From: Bog-793 sp035625025
Lineage (GTDB): Bacteria; Actinomycetota; Acidimicrobiia; Acidimicrobiales; Bog-793
Length of the DNA: 64,000 bases
Direction: 5' to 3'
Assembly (NCBI GenBank): GCA_035625025.1
Contig: DASPQJ010000018.1
Location: forward strand, 1-64,000
The notes beneath the pieces were generated by a model that had not been told where the DNA came from, made no database searches, and saw only the letters and a program-made list of their open reading frames with translations. This document shows, in pieces, positions 1 to 8,567 of this stretch. The number at the start of each line of letters is the position of its first letter. The stretch's first letter is position 1. The position numbers and the translations under genes were made by a program.

Positions 1-105
1 AAGACCCCGGGGACGGTCCTCGCCGGCACGCACCGCGGCGGGCCGCCGATCGAGTTGACCCGTCGACACGTCAGAAGCCTACTGACTCGGCCCGATCGCT
101 TGTAG
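1..105 (+). CDS. Possible 3' end of an upstream gene (partial)
   Basis: An open frame enters from the left edge and reads 34 codons (beginning KTPGTVLAGTH) to a TAG at 103-105. It could be the C-terminus of a gene outside the window in the same direction as the next gene. It is too short to recognise, and chance open frames of this length are common at this GC content. Confidence 0.22.
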   Translation, partial: KTPGTVLAGTHRGGPPIELTRRHVRSLLTRPDRL

Positions 106-213
106 CGCCCCACCGGCCCGGGCGACGGTCGCCGCCACCAAATTCGCGTGGGTACGGTTCGGGCGTGACGAAGCGAGTCTTTCGGCCGAACCGCGTCCCA
201 GCTCGTCCGGCAG

Positions 214-2877
214 TTGCCAGGGTCCTCGGCACCGTCTGAACCGAGGGTGCGGACCCGGCGGCCGGCGCGGGGCGACTGGTTCGCGCTCGCCGTCCTCGTC
301 GGCGTCCCCGTCCTGGCCTTCTCGATCCCCGCGGCACTCGGCTACCCGCTCCTCACCGGCGACGCGGTGATCCAGAACTACCCGCTGCGCGTCCTCGCCG
401 GCGAAATCCTCCGCCACGGCCATCTCCCGGTCTACAACCCGTTCGCGTGGGGCGGAACACCGCTCCTCGCCTCGGCCAACGCCGGCGCCGTCTTCCCCGA
501 CATCGTTCTTTTCGCCCTCTTGCCGGCTCTTCCCGCCTGGGTCGCCACCGAGGTCGTCGCCTTCGCCGGCGCGGCGATCGGCCTCTACACCTTCCTCCGT
601 CTCGATCGTCTCCGGCCGCTTTGCGCCGCACTCGGCGGTGCGGCGTTCGCCTTCGGTGGTTTCGTCACCTCGCAGGCGGTCCACGTCGACGTCGTCGAGA
701 CCGCCGCGGCGCTCCCCTGGGTGCTCGTCGGCCTCGACCGCGTCGCACGGGGACCGGACCGTCACCGCCTCGCCTGGACGGCCTTCCTCGGCGCCGCCAC
801 GGCGACGGCGGCCCTGGCGGCGAGCCCTGAGGCCGCCTTCTACGCCGCAGTCGCGGCGCTCATCTACGCCGGCTCCGCTCTCGTGCGCTCGGCGCGGCGG
901 ATCTTGACCGCAGCGCTCTTCGTCGCCGGGGGTGGCGCGGGAGCGCTCGTCTCCGCCGTACAGGTTCTGCCGGCGGCGCGCTTCCTCGCCATCTCTCAAC
1001 GCGCCGACGTCACGCTCTCGTACCTCGTCGCCGGGGGGTTGCGCGCCGCACAGCTCCCGTTGCTCGTCGCGCCGCACATCCTCGGCGGCGGCCCGGTCGG
1101 GCTCACGACCTACGTCGGGCGCTACAACCTCGGCGAGATCGACGCCTATCCCGGTGTCCTCGCTCTCGTCGCCGGCGTGGCGCTGGCGTTTCGTTGGCGG
1201 TCGGGGGCGGCAACGCACATCCGCGTCTGGTACCTCATCGGGATCACGGGGTTCGTGATCGCCCTCGGCTCGGCGACGCCGCTGCCCCACCTGCTGCACC
1301 TTCTGCCCGTCATCGACGCGAGCAGGCTGCCGAGCCGCGCCCTCCTGCTCGTCGCGTTGGCGAGCGCGGCGCTCTTCGCCTACTGGTCGGCCGAGGTCCT
1401 CGATCCCGGAAGCACGCTCCCGCCCCGACGGGCTCGGACCTCGGGGCCGCCGGAAGGCCGTCTCGCAAGGTTCGCTCCGCTCGCCGCGCCGGCGGCGATC
1501 CTCGTCGTTGTCGCGGTCGTCGCCGTCGGGGGCCCGGCGGTGGCGCGCTCGTTGGCCGGGAAACCGACTGGTTCGTGGTCGGTCGCGCGGGTGGCGCCGT
1601 ATCTCGGCCTCACGACGGCGATCGCCCTGGCCGCGGCCTGGTTCGTCGTCGCCGGTCCCGGTCTGGCGCGGCGCCAACGCGTCCTCGTTCTCGTCGCCCT
1701 GGCGGTCGTCGACCTCGCCCTGTTCGACGCCAACCAGAGTTCGCTCGCCGCGGTCCCGGCGAGCGCGCTCGGCCAGCCGAACCGGCTCGAACGGGAACTC
1801 GCCCGGGCAATCGGTCCCGACGGGCGATTCCTCGTCGTCGATCCGGGTCGGGCCGGCGGCTTGCAGCTCAACGAGCTCGGCGCCCCGAACCTCAACGCGG
1901 TCTTCGGACTATCAAGCGCTCAGGGCTACGGGTCGCTCACCTGGGCCGCCTACGCCCAGGCCACGGGAACGCACGGACAGGACGTCGTCACGCCTTCCGC
2001 CCTCTCGTCGGGGGTCTTCGACTCTCTCGACGTGCGGGCCCTGCTCGTGCTGGCCTCCTCGTTCGAGAACCCGGTTGCCCCCGGACATCCGGGGTTCGTC
2101 GCGCTCTCGAGGTCCACTCCGACGACGCGCTACTTCGGGAGAGAGGTCGACGTCGCCTCGATCGAGATCTCCTCGGCGCCCACGGTCTCGGCGGGCGCGC
2201 TCGGCTCTGCCGCCCGCGGGCTCCGTCTCCTCGGGGCGCGCTCGGCGGATCCCGCCGCGCGCATCGTTCTCGGCAAGAATCGCGCCACCGTCTATTTCCG
2301 GCCGGGGGCGCCCTCTGCCGGGCTCGTGCTCGCCCGGCGCCAAGCGGGGCCACCGCAGCTCGCCGTCACCGTGACGCCCGTCGGCCGCGCTGCGTTCTCG
2401 CCGACTGGGCCGCTCGCCGCAGTCGTGACCCCACCCCACTGGCGGCTCGCGGGCTCGATCGGGCCGTACCTGTGGCTTGTCGACACGCGGGCCTTCGGCC
2501 CGTTCGCCACGTTGTCGCCGACCGGCCACGGCTCCGTGGCGGCGCATGTCCGGATCGTCTCGTCTTCGCCGTGGACTCCCACCGAGACCGTTGAAGTCGC
2601 GACGACGCGCGCCGTCCTGCTCGTCCGCAGCGTCGCCGCCCTCCCGGGTTGGCGAGCGACGATCTCGACCCGGGGCCGGGTGCGACCGGCGGTGCTCCGG
2701 CGTTTCGGCCTCGTGCAGGCCGTCGAGCTGCCCGCCGGGACGTCGATCGTCACCTTCCGCTACGACCCGCCGGGATTCGCCCTCGGCGCCGGGCTGACGG
2801 CCGCGGGATCCGCCCTCGTCGCCGCCCTCGTCGCCGTCGATCTCCTCCGTTCCCGGCACCGCCGCCCCGCGAATTGA
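214..2877 (+). CDS. YfhO-like polytopic membrane protein (probable GT-C type glycosyltransferase)
   Basis: The 887-residue product has an N-terminal block of about 10-12 hydrophobic segments (residues about 22-510) followed by a long, mostly soluble C-terminal part and a last membrane helix near residues 858-880. The early motif GDAVIQNYPLR followed by YNPFAWGGTPLL is typical of YfhO/DUF6541-like membrane proteins that place sugars on cell-envelope polymers from polyprenyl-phosphate donors. The function is inferred from the family and the acceptor is unknown. The frame opens with TTG at 214; a GTG at 247 directly after GAGG is an alternative start. The gene ends in a convergent hairpin shared with the next gene. 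Confidence 0.7.
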   Translation: MPGSSAPSEPRVRTRRPARGDWFALAVLVGVPVLAFSIPAALGYPLLTGDAVIQNYPLRVLAGEILRHGHLPVYNPFAWGGTPLLASANAGAVFPDIVLFALLPALPAWVATEVVAFAGAAIGLYTFLRLDRLRPLCAALGGAAFAFGGFVTSQAVHVDVVETAAALPWVLVGLDRVARGPDRHRLAWTAFLGAATATAALAASPEAAFYAAVAALIYAGSALVRSARRILTAALFVAGGGAGALVSAVQVLPAARFLAISQRADVTLSYLVAGGLRAAQLPLLVAPHILGGGPVGLTTYVGRYNLGEIDAYPGVLALVAGVALAFRWRSGAATHIRVWYLIGITGFVIALGSATPLPHLLHLLPVIDASRLPSRALLLVALASAALFAYWSAEVLDPGSTLPPRRARTSGPPEGRLARFAPLAAPAAILVVVAVVAVGGPAVARSLAGKPTGSWSVARVAPYLGLTTAIALAAAWFVVAGPGLARRQRVLVLVALAVVDLALFDANQSSLAAVPASALGQPNRLERELARAIGPDGRFLVVDPGRAGGLQLNELGAPNLNAVFGLSSAQGYGSLTWAAYAQATGTHGQDVVTPSALSSGVFDSLDVRALLVLASSFENPVAPGHPGFVALSRSTPTTRYFGREVDVASIEISSAPTVSAGALGSAARGLRLLGARSADPAARIVLGKNRATVYFRPGAPSAGLVLARRQAGPPQLAVTVTPVGRAAFSPTGPLAAVVTPPHWRLAGSIGPYLWLVDTRAFGPFATLSPTGHGSVAAHVRIVSSSPWTPTETVEVATTRAVLLVRSVAALPGWRATISTRGRVRPAVLRRFGLVQAVELPAGTSIVTFRYDPPGFALGAGLTAAGSALVAALVAVDLLRSRHRRPAN

Positions 2878-2912
2878 CGAGCGCGGTTCGCCGACCGTCG
2901 GGAGCCGGGGCT

Positions 2913-3656
2913 TCAGCCCGCCGCCGGAACCCGGCGGCGGGACCCGGCGGGGTCGGCGGACCCGGTGTCGGCCCGTCCGGGTCCGGCCCGGCCGCGCCGG
3001 AAGGGCAGGTCGAGAAGGACGAGGAGGACGAGCGCGACCCCGGCGGCGCTGACCACGTACCAGGGCCACGGACCGAGCAGCCGCAACACGGTCCACTCGC
3101 CGGGGGGGCGGCGCAGGAACATGTAGTTCGCGCCCGTCACCCCGTCGACGAGGCCGACGAAGGCGGTATAGGCGGCGGTGATCGCGAAGACCCGGGGAAC
3201 GGCCCCGGGGCGCGGCCGGAGGCGCAAGCCGACGACGAGGAACAGCGCCGCGAGCACGATCCCGACGTGACCGACGACGTACTCGAAAAAGACGAGATGA
3301 GGGAAGTTGACACTGAGGTCCGGGGTCAGGACGGCCTGCAGCGTTCCGGCGAGCCCGAGGAAATAGGTCAGTTCGACGAGGAGCGGAACCCGCCACCAGC
3401 AGGCGATCGCGGCGACGACCACTCCGGCGTTGCACAGGGCGAGGGGTAGCGAAGTCTCCGCCGTCCACGTCCTCGCCACGATCAGACCGACCGTGTAGGC
3501 GACGATGTCCGCGGCGAGTGCCGACCCGATCGCGCGGGCGACGACGATCCTCCACCGACCGGGTCGCCGCCGGGCCGCGAGGCACAGCGACAAACAGAGG
3601 ACCGCGCCGAAGCCGACCGCGGTCCAGTACGCAATCGGGGAGACGACGGCGATCAT
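2913..3656 (-). CDS. TIGR02206/YwaF-like integral membrane protein
   Basis: The 247-residue product has about seven hydrophobic segments and a short basic C-terminal tail. It resembles the YwaF/TIGR02206 family of small integral membrane proteins, with a conserved core around LPLALCNAGVV and FFEYVVGHVGIVL. No enzymatic role is established for the family. The reading frame opens 38 codons further upstream (3770), but that segment is Arg/Gly-rich and unlike the family, so the ATG at 3656 directly before the first hydrophobic segment is preferred. It converges with the YfhO-like gene; the two stops are 35 bases apart. Confidence 0.75.
   Translation of the reverse strand: MIAVVSPIAYWTAVGFGAVLCLSLCLAARRRPGRWRIVVARAIGSALAADIVAYTVGLIVARTWTAETSLPLALCNAGVVVAAIACWWRVPLLVELTYFLGLAGTLQAVLTPDLSVNFPHLVFFEYVVGHVGIVLAALFLVVGLRLRPRPGAVPRVFAITAAYTAFVGLVDGVTGANYMFLRRPPGEWTVLRLLGPWPWYVVSAAGVALVLLVLLDLPFRRGRAGPGRADTGSADPAGSRRRVPAAG
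2917..2941. terminator. GC-rich hairpin between convergent genes
   Basis: An 11-bp perfect inverted repeat (CCCGCCGCCGG / CCGGCGGCGGG) with an AAC loop lies 39 bases after the stop of the YfhO-like gene, over the last codons of the opposing gene. There is no T-run. It probably acts as a terminator for the plus-strand transcript; at this GC content a chance palindrome cannot be excluded. Confidence 0.4.
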
Positions 3657-3978
3657 CGCGCCTATCCTGCCGCGATCCGCGCCGCGGACCGGCGGCGCCC
3701 GGCCCCGCTTTCCCCGCCCGTCTCCCGCTCCCCGCCCCTCCGCCGGGCGGCGAGCGGCCGACCTGGGCAAAAGCGACCGCCCGGGCGGGTTGTTCGCGCC
3801 GCGGCCGGGCCACCGTCAGCTCACGGCGCATCCCGGTCGAATCGGCGCCGACGTCGTCGGGCAAGCGCCGCCGAGGCCAGCGCGGTCGCGACCTGTCGCG
3901 ATACCGAGCGCCCCGACGCGACCGTTGCCGGGGGTCGAACGTCGCTCCCGCCGCCGGAGACGGTGACGCCGGGAGCGT
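3657..3978. other. 322-bp intergenic region, no gene seen
   Basis: The region lies downstream of the small hypothetical gene and upstream of the YwaF-like gene. Long open frames on both strands are Arg/Pro-rich antisense-type readings without start signals. It should contain the promoter of the YwaF-like gene, but no convincing -35/-10 pair is visible. Confidence 0.4.
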
Positions 3979-4209
3979 CTAGAAGGGGACCGGACCCCCC
4001 CGGCGGGACCGAGATTGCTTGTGCGCCGGATGCCGAGTCCAGCTGTCGACGAAGGCGTGAGCCTGATGGCACGCCTGGGAGACGGACGCGCCGTTCGTGT
4101 AGCAAACCTGGGCGACGGCGGCAGCCCGGCTGGCCGCGGCGCCATCGCCCGGCCGCTCTTCGATGACCCACGCGCGAACTGCCTCCGCGAGCAGGCGATC
4201 ATTCCTCAA
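3979..4209 (-). CDS. Small hypothetical protein (76 aa)
   Basis: The product is unrecognised: mostly helical in composition, with alanine-rich stretches and two cysteines (AQVCYTN and SQACHQA) twelve residues apart. The frame can open with GTG at 4218, but the Shine-Dalgarno GGAGGTGG (4215-4222 on the complement) sits seven bases before TTG 4209, which therefore is the likelier start (LRNDRLLAEAVRAW). The strong ribosome-binding site and the non-random composition support a real gene. No function is proposed. Confidence 0.55.
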   Translation of the reverse strand: MRNDRLLAEAVRAWVIEERPGDGAAASRAAAVAQVCYTNGASVSQACHQAHAFVDSWTRHPAHKQSRSRRGGPVPF

Positions 4210-4279
4210 GGCAACCACCTCCGCTGCGACGCTAGGCCGGCGCCACCCCGGCCCACAACACGGGACCCCGGCGCGGCCG

Positions 4280-5923
4280 CTACCTCCTCGCGGACCGTCC
4301 GGCGCGCCCCGGGGCGATCGCGCCCGGCGCCGGTGCTCCCCTGCTCGGCAGCACGGCGAGAACGACGAACGCCGCGACCGCGACGACGATCGCCCCGACC
4401 AAAAGGGCGAGGTCCATTCCGCTGATGAAGGCGAGCCGCGCGACCCCGGCGAGCTCGGCTCCCATCGCCCCGGCTCCCATCGCCCCGGCTCGCTGCGCCA
4501 CGGCGAGGGCGCCTCCGAGCGATCCGGTGATGAGACCCCGGATGGACCCCGAGAGCGAGTAGCGGGCGAGCAGGGGGGTCATCCGGTCGGCGTACCGCGT
4601 GTTGAGCAAACTCCCGAGCACACCGACCCCGAGCGCACCCCCGAGCTGCAAAAAGGTGCTGTTCGTGGCCGAGCCGACACCGAGCCGTTCGAACGGTAGG
4701 GCGCCCATCACCGACTCGGTGCACGGCGCGAGCGCCAGCCCGACCCCGGTGCCGACGAAGAAGAGCGCCGGGAGCGCTCCGAGGTACGTGCCGTGGACGG
4801 TGATCCGGGAGAGCAACACGAGCCCGACGGCGATCAGGGCGAGACCCCCGAACACGATGGGCTTCGTCCCGAGGTAGCGGACGGCGAGCGTCGACGCCGG
4901 CGCCACGACCAACAGGACCGCTGCGATGGGCGCGATCCGCAACCCCGTCTGGAGGGCGCTGTAGCCGAGCGAGAACTGTAGGTACTGGGTGAGGAGGAAC
5001 AGCGCCCCCATGAGGGCGAAGATCACAAGTCCCATCGCCACGATCGCCGCCGAGAAGCGCCGCGAGCGGAAAAACGACATCTCCAGCATCGGATGCGTCG
5101 AGTGCCTCTCCCACCAGGCGAAGGCGGCGAGGACGACCAACGCCGCCACGATCGCCCCGACGATGAGCGGCGAGGTCCAAGAGCGGTTCGGGGCCTCGAT
5201 GATCCCCCAGAGCAGCAAGGCCATGCCGACGATCGAGAGCCCGGCGCCCGCGGGATCGGGCCGCTTGCTCGCGGGGTTGCGCGAATTCGGCACGAACCAG
5301 GCCGCCGCCAGCAACCCGACGAAGGCGATCGGCACGTTGACGAGAAACACCGACCCCCACCAGTAGTGGTCGAGGAGCCAGCCTCCGGCCACCGGTCCGA
5401 TGGCGACACCGAGCCCGGTCGTGCCCGACCAGATCCCGATGGCCTGGAGCCGTTCGTCCTCGCCGGTGAACACGCTGGCGAGGATCGACAGCGTGGATGG
5501 CATGATCGCCGCCCCGCCGATCCCCATGAACGCGCGGGCCGCGATCAGGCGGTCGGGCGTCACGGAGAAGGCCGAGATCGCCGAGCCCGCGGCGAACAGT
5601 ACGAGCCCGCCCAAGAAGACCCACTTGCGCCCGATGCGGTCGCCGAGGCTGCCGAGCACGAGCAACAGACCCGCGAAGACGATCACGTAGGCGTCGACGA
5701 TCCATTGCAGCTGGCTCGACGTCGCGTGCATCGTTCGCACGATCGCCGGGAGCGCGACGTTGAGGATCGTGCTGTCGAGGCTGACGACGAGCAGGCTGAC
5801 ACAGAGCACCGCGAGGATGAACCAGCGGTGCTCGCGCCGACGGCCCCACGCTGGTCGCGACACGGCTCTGACGGCGCGCGACCCTCCCACGTCCGTCAGG
5901 GTGCCCGCCATCGCGTCCAGCAT
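4280..5923 (-). CDS. MFS transporter, DHA2 (14-TM drug efflux) family
   Basis: The product (547 residues from this start) is a major-facilitator exporter of the 14-helix DHA2 type, expected to expel drugs or other toxic organics using the proton gradient. Visible family marks are LDSTILNVALPAI in helix 1, LGSLGDRIGRKWVF in the first cytoplasmic loop and the antiporter-type stretch GPVAGGWLLDHYWW. The C-terminal third contains a small in-frame duplication (AGAMGAGAMGAE) caused by a 15-base tandem repeat at 4456-4485. The frame extends upstream to 6040, but that part is Arg-rich; ATG 5923 or ATG 5911 are the plausible starts. No regulator gene lies next to it. Confidence 0.9.
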   Translation of the reverse strand: MLDAMAGTLTDVGGSRAVRAVSRPAWGRRREHRWFILAVLCVSLLVVSLDSTILNVALPAIVRTMHATSSQLQWIVDAYVIVFAGLLLVLGSLGDRIGRKWVFLGGLVLFAAGSAISAFSVTPDRLIAARAFMGIGGAAIMPSTLSILASVFTGEDERLQAIGIWSGTTGLGVAIGPVAGGWLLDHYWWGSVFLVNVPIAFVGLLAAAWFVPNSRNPASKRPDPAGAGLSIVGMALLLWGIIEAPNRSWTSPLIVGAIVAALVVLAAFAWWERHSTHPMLEMSFFRSRRFSAAIVAMGLVIFALMGALFLLTQYLQFSLGYSALQTGLRIAPIAAVLLVVAPASTLAVRYLGTKPIVFGGLALIAVGLVLLSRITVHGTYLGALPALFFVGTGVGLALAPCTESVMGALPFERLGVGSATNSTFLQLGGALGVGVLGSLLNTRYADRMTPLLARYSLSGSIRGLITGSLGGALAVAQRAGAMGAGAMGAELAGVARLAFISGMDLALLVGAIVVAVAAFVVLAVLPSRGAPAPGAIAPGRAGRSARR

Positions 5924-6179
5924 CGCCCATCGGGCGCGCCGTTGGTAGAAAAAAAGGTCCCGCCGGGAAACGACTGCCCGCCGGGCCCGGCCCACTCCTC
6001 CTTCGGTCTGGTCGGGTCCCGCCGGCGGCGGGGTCGCCACGGGACCCGCCGGGTTCCCCGACCCCAGGTGATCGACGCCGGAACCGGCGCTTCGCCGGCG
6101 TCGCGGGCCGCGTCGCCCGGCGGCCGCGGACGACGCCCCGAGTTGGCGCCTCGGAAACCGGCCCAGTCACAAGGAGAAG

Positions 6180-6261
6180 TGGGCCGGGTAGGATTTGAAC
6201 CTACGTAGGCTGTGCCGGCAGATTTACAGTCTGCTCCCGTTGTCCGCTTGGGTACCGACCC
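6180..6261 (-). tRNA. tRNA-Tyr (GTA anticodon)
   Basis: The 82-nt gene folds as a class II tRNA: acceptor arms GGGTCGG / CCGGCCC (one G-U pair), anticodon arm GCAGA-CTGTAAA-TCTGC with GTA anticodon, a 13-nt variable region typical of bacterial tRNA-Tyr, and T arm GTAGG-TTCAAAT-CCTAC. The discriminator base is A and the CCA end is not encoded. It is transcribed leftward, divergently from yajQ. Confidence 0.95.
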
Positions 6262-6291
6262 GGACGTCGAGGATATCCGATGCCCCGTCCC

Positions 6292-6338
6292 GCGGTCGCC
6301 CGGCTCCGGGGCGCCACGCCCCGGAGCCGGGCGACCGC
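6292..6338. repeat. Perfect 22-bp inverted repeat with 3-base loop
   Basis: Bases 6292-6313 are the exact reverse complement of 6317-6338, separated by CCA. The hairpin fills half of the 96-bp gap between the 5' ends of tRNA-Tyr (leftward) and yajQ (rightward), so it is downstream of neither gene and is not an ordinary terminator for them. It ends 19 bases before the yajQ start codon, so it could lie in the yajQ leader, or it may be a cruciform, a protein-binding site or a mobile-repeat relic. Confidence 0.85.
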
Positions 6339-6357
6339 CGCAGATAGCGTGGGGAGC

Positions 6358-6846
6358 ATGCCGAGCTTTGACGTCACATCCGAGATCGACTTCCAGGAAG
6401 TGCGCAACGCCGTCGACCAGGCTTCGCGCGAGGTCGCAACCCGCTTCGACTTCAAGAACACCGGTTCTTCCCTGGAACTCAGCGCGCACGAGATCGCGCT
6501 TCACGCCCCCACCGAGGACCGCCTGCGCGCGCTCACCGTCGTGCTCGAGGAGAAGCTCGTGCGCCGCCAGGTGTCGCTGAAGGCCCTCTCCTACGGCAAG
6601 GTCGAGGAAGCCGCCAAGGGCACCGTCCGCCAGCATGTGGCCCTGCAGGCCGGGATCTCGGCCGACCACGCCCGGCACATAGCCAAGATCGTGAAGGAAC
6701 TGAACCTGAAAGGCGTGACCTCGCAGTCACAGGGCGACCAGATCCGCGTCTTCGGCAAGAAACGCGACGACCTCCAAGCCGTGATCGCCAGGCTGAAGGC
6801 CGAGGACCTCGGGATTCCGCTCCAGTTCGGCAACTACCGCGACTGA
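6358..6846 (+). CDS. yajQ: YajQ family nucleotide-binding protein
   Basis: The 162-residue protein matches the YajQ/UPF0234 family over its full usual length, with the N-terminal block MPSFDVTSEIDFQEVRNAVD, the central FDFKNT and the C-terminal QLQ-type end (PLQFGNYRD). Family members bind cyclic di-GMP or nucleic acids in some bacteria; the role in actinobacteria is less clear. The ATG at 6358 is chosen because it fits the family N-terminus and has GGGGAG upstream; the longer open frame from 6280 only translates the hairpin region. Confidence 0.92.
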   Translation: MPSFDVTSEIDFQEVRNAVDQASREVATRFDFKNTGSSLELSAHEIALHAPTEDRLRALTVVLEEKLVRRQVSLKALSYGKVEEAAKGTVRQHVALQAGISADHARHIAKIVKELNLKGVTSQSQGDQIRVFGKKRDDLQAVIARLKAEDLGIPLQFGNYRD

Positions 6847-6989
6847 GTCCCCCCTGACGGGCCTTACGCCGGCCGGGTCGAGACGCGCCGGAGGGTGTCA
6901 ATTCAGCCGGTCTTGTCCGCCTCGGCAGGGCCGTATCCTGCCTGTTTGAGGCCGGAATGGGTGCAAAAAAGGACTAAATCAGCACTCTC

Positions 6990-8567
6990 CTAGTGGAAGA
7001 TCATCGTCGCGGCGCGCGCGAAGTCGATGAGCGGCTGCGGCCAGAGGCCGAAGACGACGGTCACGCCGCAGGCGACAGCCAATCCGAGGGCGATCGACGG
7101 GGAGACGACGAGACGCTCGATGACGGGACGCACGAGGGTCGTGACGCCTCCGGCCGACGGCGGCGGCACCGGCGCGACCCTCTCCTCATCGGGCTGGGTC
7201 GAAAACATGACGAGCACGACGCGGAGGTAGAAGAAGACCGCGATCGCCGCCGAGGCCATCGCGACGACCGCGAGCGCGTAGCTGTGCGCCGCGACGGACG
7301 CCGCCACGACGTAGAACTTGGCGAAGAACCCCGTCGTGAAGGGCACGCCCGCCTGGGCGAGGAGCAGTACCGCGAACACCGTCGCCAGCACTGGGTTGCG
7401 GGTCGCTAGGCCCCGATAGGCCCCGATGTCGTGCCGGCGGTCACCCTTGCCCCCGACGACGCCGACGACGGCGAAGCTTCCGAGCGCCATGAAGGCGTAG
7501 GAAAAGACGTAGTAGGCGCTCGCCGCCACGCCCCGCGTCGTCGCCGCCTGCAGGCCGATGAGCACGAACCCGGCGTGGTTGATCGAGGAGTAGGCGAGCA
7601 TGCGCTTCACGTCACGCTGGACCAGGGCGACGACGGCGCCCCCGAGCAGGGTCACGGCCGCGAGAGCCCAGACGACCGGCTGCCAGTCGCTGCGCAGCGT
7701 CGGGAACGTCGCGACGAAGACCCGCAGGAAAGCTGCGAACCCACCAGCCTTGGCGATCGCAGCCATGAACCCCGTCACCGGCGTCGGCGCGCCCTGGTAG
7801 ACGTCGGGGGTCCACATGTGAAACGGCACCGCCGCGACCTTGAAGGAGAATCCGACCACCACGAGCGCGATCCCCGCCAGTAGCACACCGTTCGCCGTGA
7901 TGATGTTGTGGGCGAGAAAGGCGCCGATCTCTGGCAGGTTCGTCGACCCCGTCGCGCCGTAGACGAGCGCGATGCCGTAGACGAAGACCGCCGAGGAGAA
8001 GGCGCCGAGGACGAAGTACTTCATCGCGGCTTCCTGGGACGTCGCGCGGCGGCGGTCGAATCCCGCCATCACGTAGAGCGGGATCGAGAGCACCTCGAGG
8101 GCCAGAAAGACGAGGATCAGGTCGTTCGCCGAAGCCATCAACATCGCCCCCGACCCCGAGATGAGGGCGAGCGCGTAGTACTCGCACCCGGCGACCCCCT
8201 CACGCCGCAGGTACCCCGCCCCGAGTACCGCCGTCACGACGAGCACGGACGAGACGAGGACCAAGAAGAAGACGGCAAAGCCGTCGACGTCGATCGAGTG
8301 CGCCACGACCGTGAAGGCCCCGTGGTTGTGCACGTCCCGCCACAGCCAGAGCGAGGAGGCGAGCGCCGCCACCGCGCACGCGACGGTCGTCGCCGCGTAC
8401 GCGCCGGTCGGGGGCTGACGCGGCGTCATCGCCGAGATCGCGATCAGAAACAGCACGCCGCCGAGGAGGATGAGCTCCGGCAGGATCGCGGCGTAGTCGA
8501 CGTGGGGAAGCACGATCCCCGACGTCGCCTGCGCGACAGCACTGAGGCTCGGCCCGGCCGGCGTCAC
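6990..8567 (-). CDS. nuoN: NADH-quinone oxidoreductase subunit N
   Basis: The 525-residue antiporter-like membrane subunit of complex I helps convert quinone reduction into proton pumping. The conserved transmembrane glutamate lies in FLALEVLSIPLYVM and the conserved lysines in FKVAAVPFHMWTPDVYQG and AAIAKAGGFAA, as expected for a functional channel. The start is GTG at 8567, overlapping the nuoM stop by four bases (GTGA). It is the last gene of the operon; 143 bp separate it from yajQ, with which it converges, and no clear T-rich terminator is visible there. Confidence 0.96.
   Translation of the reverse strand: MTPAGPSLSAVAQATSGIVLPHVDYAAILPELILLGGVLFLIAISAMTPRQPPTGAYAATTVACAVAALASSLWLWRDVHNHGAFTVVAHSIDVDGFAVFFLVLVSSVLVVTAVLGAGYLRREGVAGCEYYALALISGSGAMLMASANDLILVFLALEVLSIPLYVMAGFDRRRATSQEAAMKYFVLGAFSSAVFVYGIALVYGATGSTNLPEIGAFLAHNIITANGVLLAGIALVVVGFSFKVAAVPFHMWTPDVYQGAPTPVTGFMAAIAKAGGFAAFLRVFVATFPTLRSDWQPVVWALAAVTLLGGAVVALVQRDVKRMLAYSSINHAGFVLIGLQAATTRGVAASAYYVFSYAFMALGSFAVVGVVGGKGDRRHDIGAYRGLATRNPVLATVFAVLLLAQAGVPFTTGFFAKFYVVAASVAAHSYALAVVAMASAAIAVFFYLRVVLVMFSTQPDEERVAPVPPPSAGGVTTLVRPVIERLVVSPSIALGLAVACGVTVVFGLWPQPLIDFARAATMIFH

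Noticed and set aside
79..1677. A 532-codon open frame on the minus strand across the YfhO-like gene
   Set aside because: Arg/Asp/Glu/Gly-rich antisense reading of a GC-rich gene with no domain; the plus-strand frame encodes a clear membrane protein.
1912..3864. A 650-codon minus-strand frame
   Set aside because: Its composition is antisense-like and it covers two real genes in other frames.
4206..6170. A 654-codon frame in the same region as the efflux transporter
   Set aside because: The 14-helix transporter is read in another frame of the same strand; this frame is Arg/Gly/Asp-rich.
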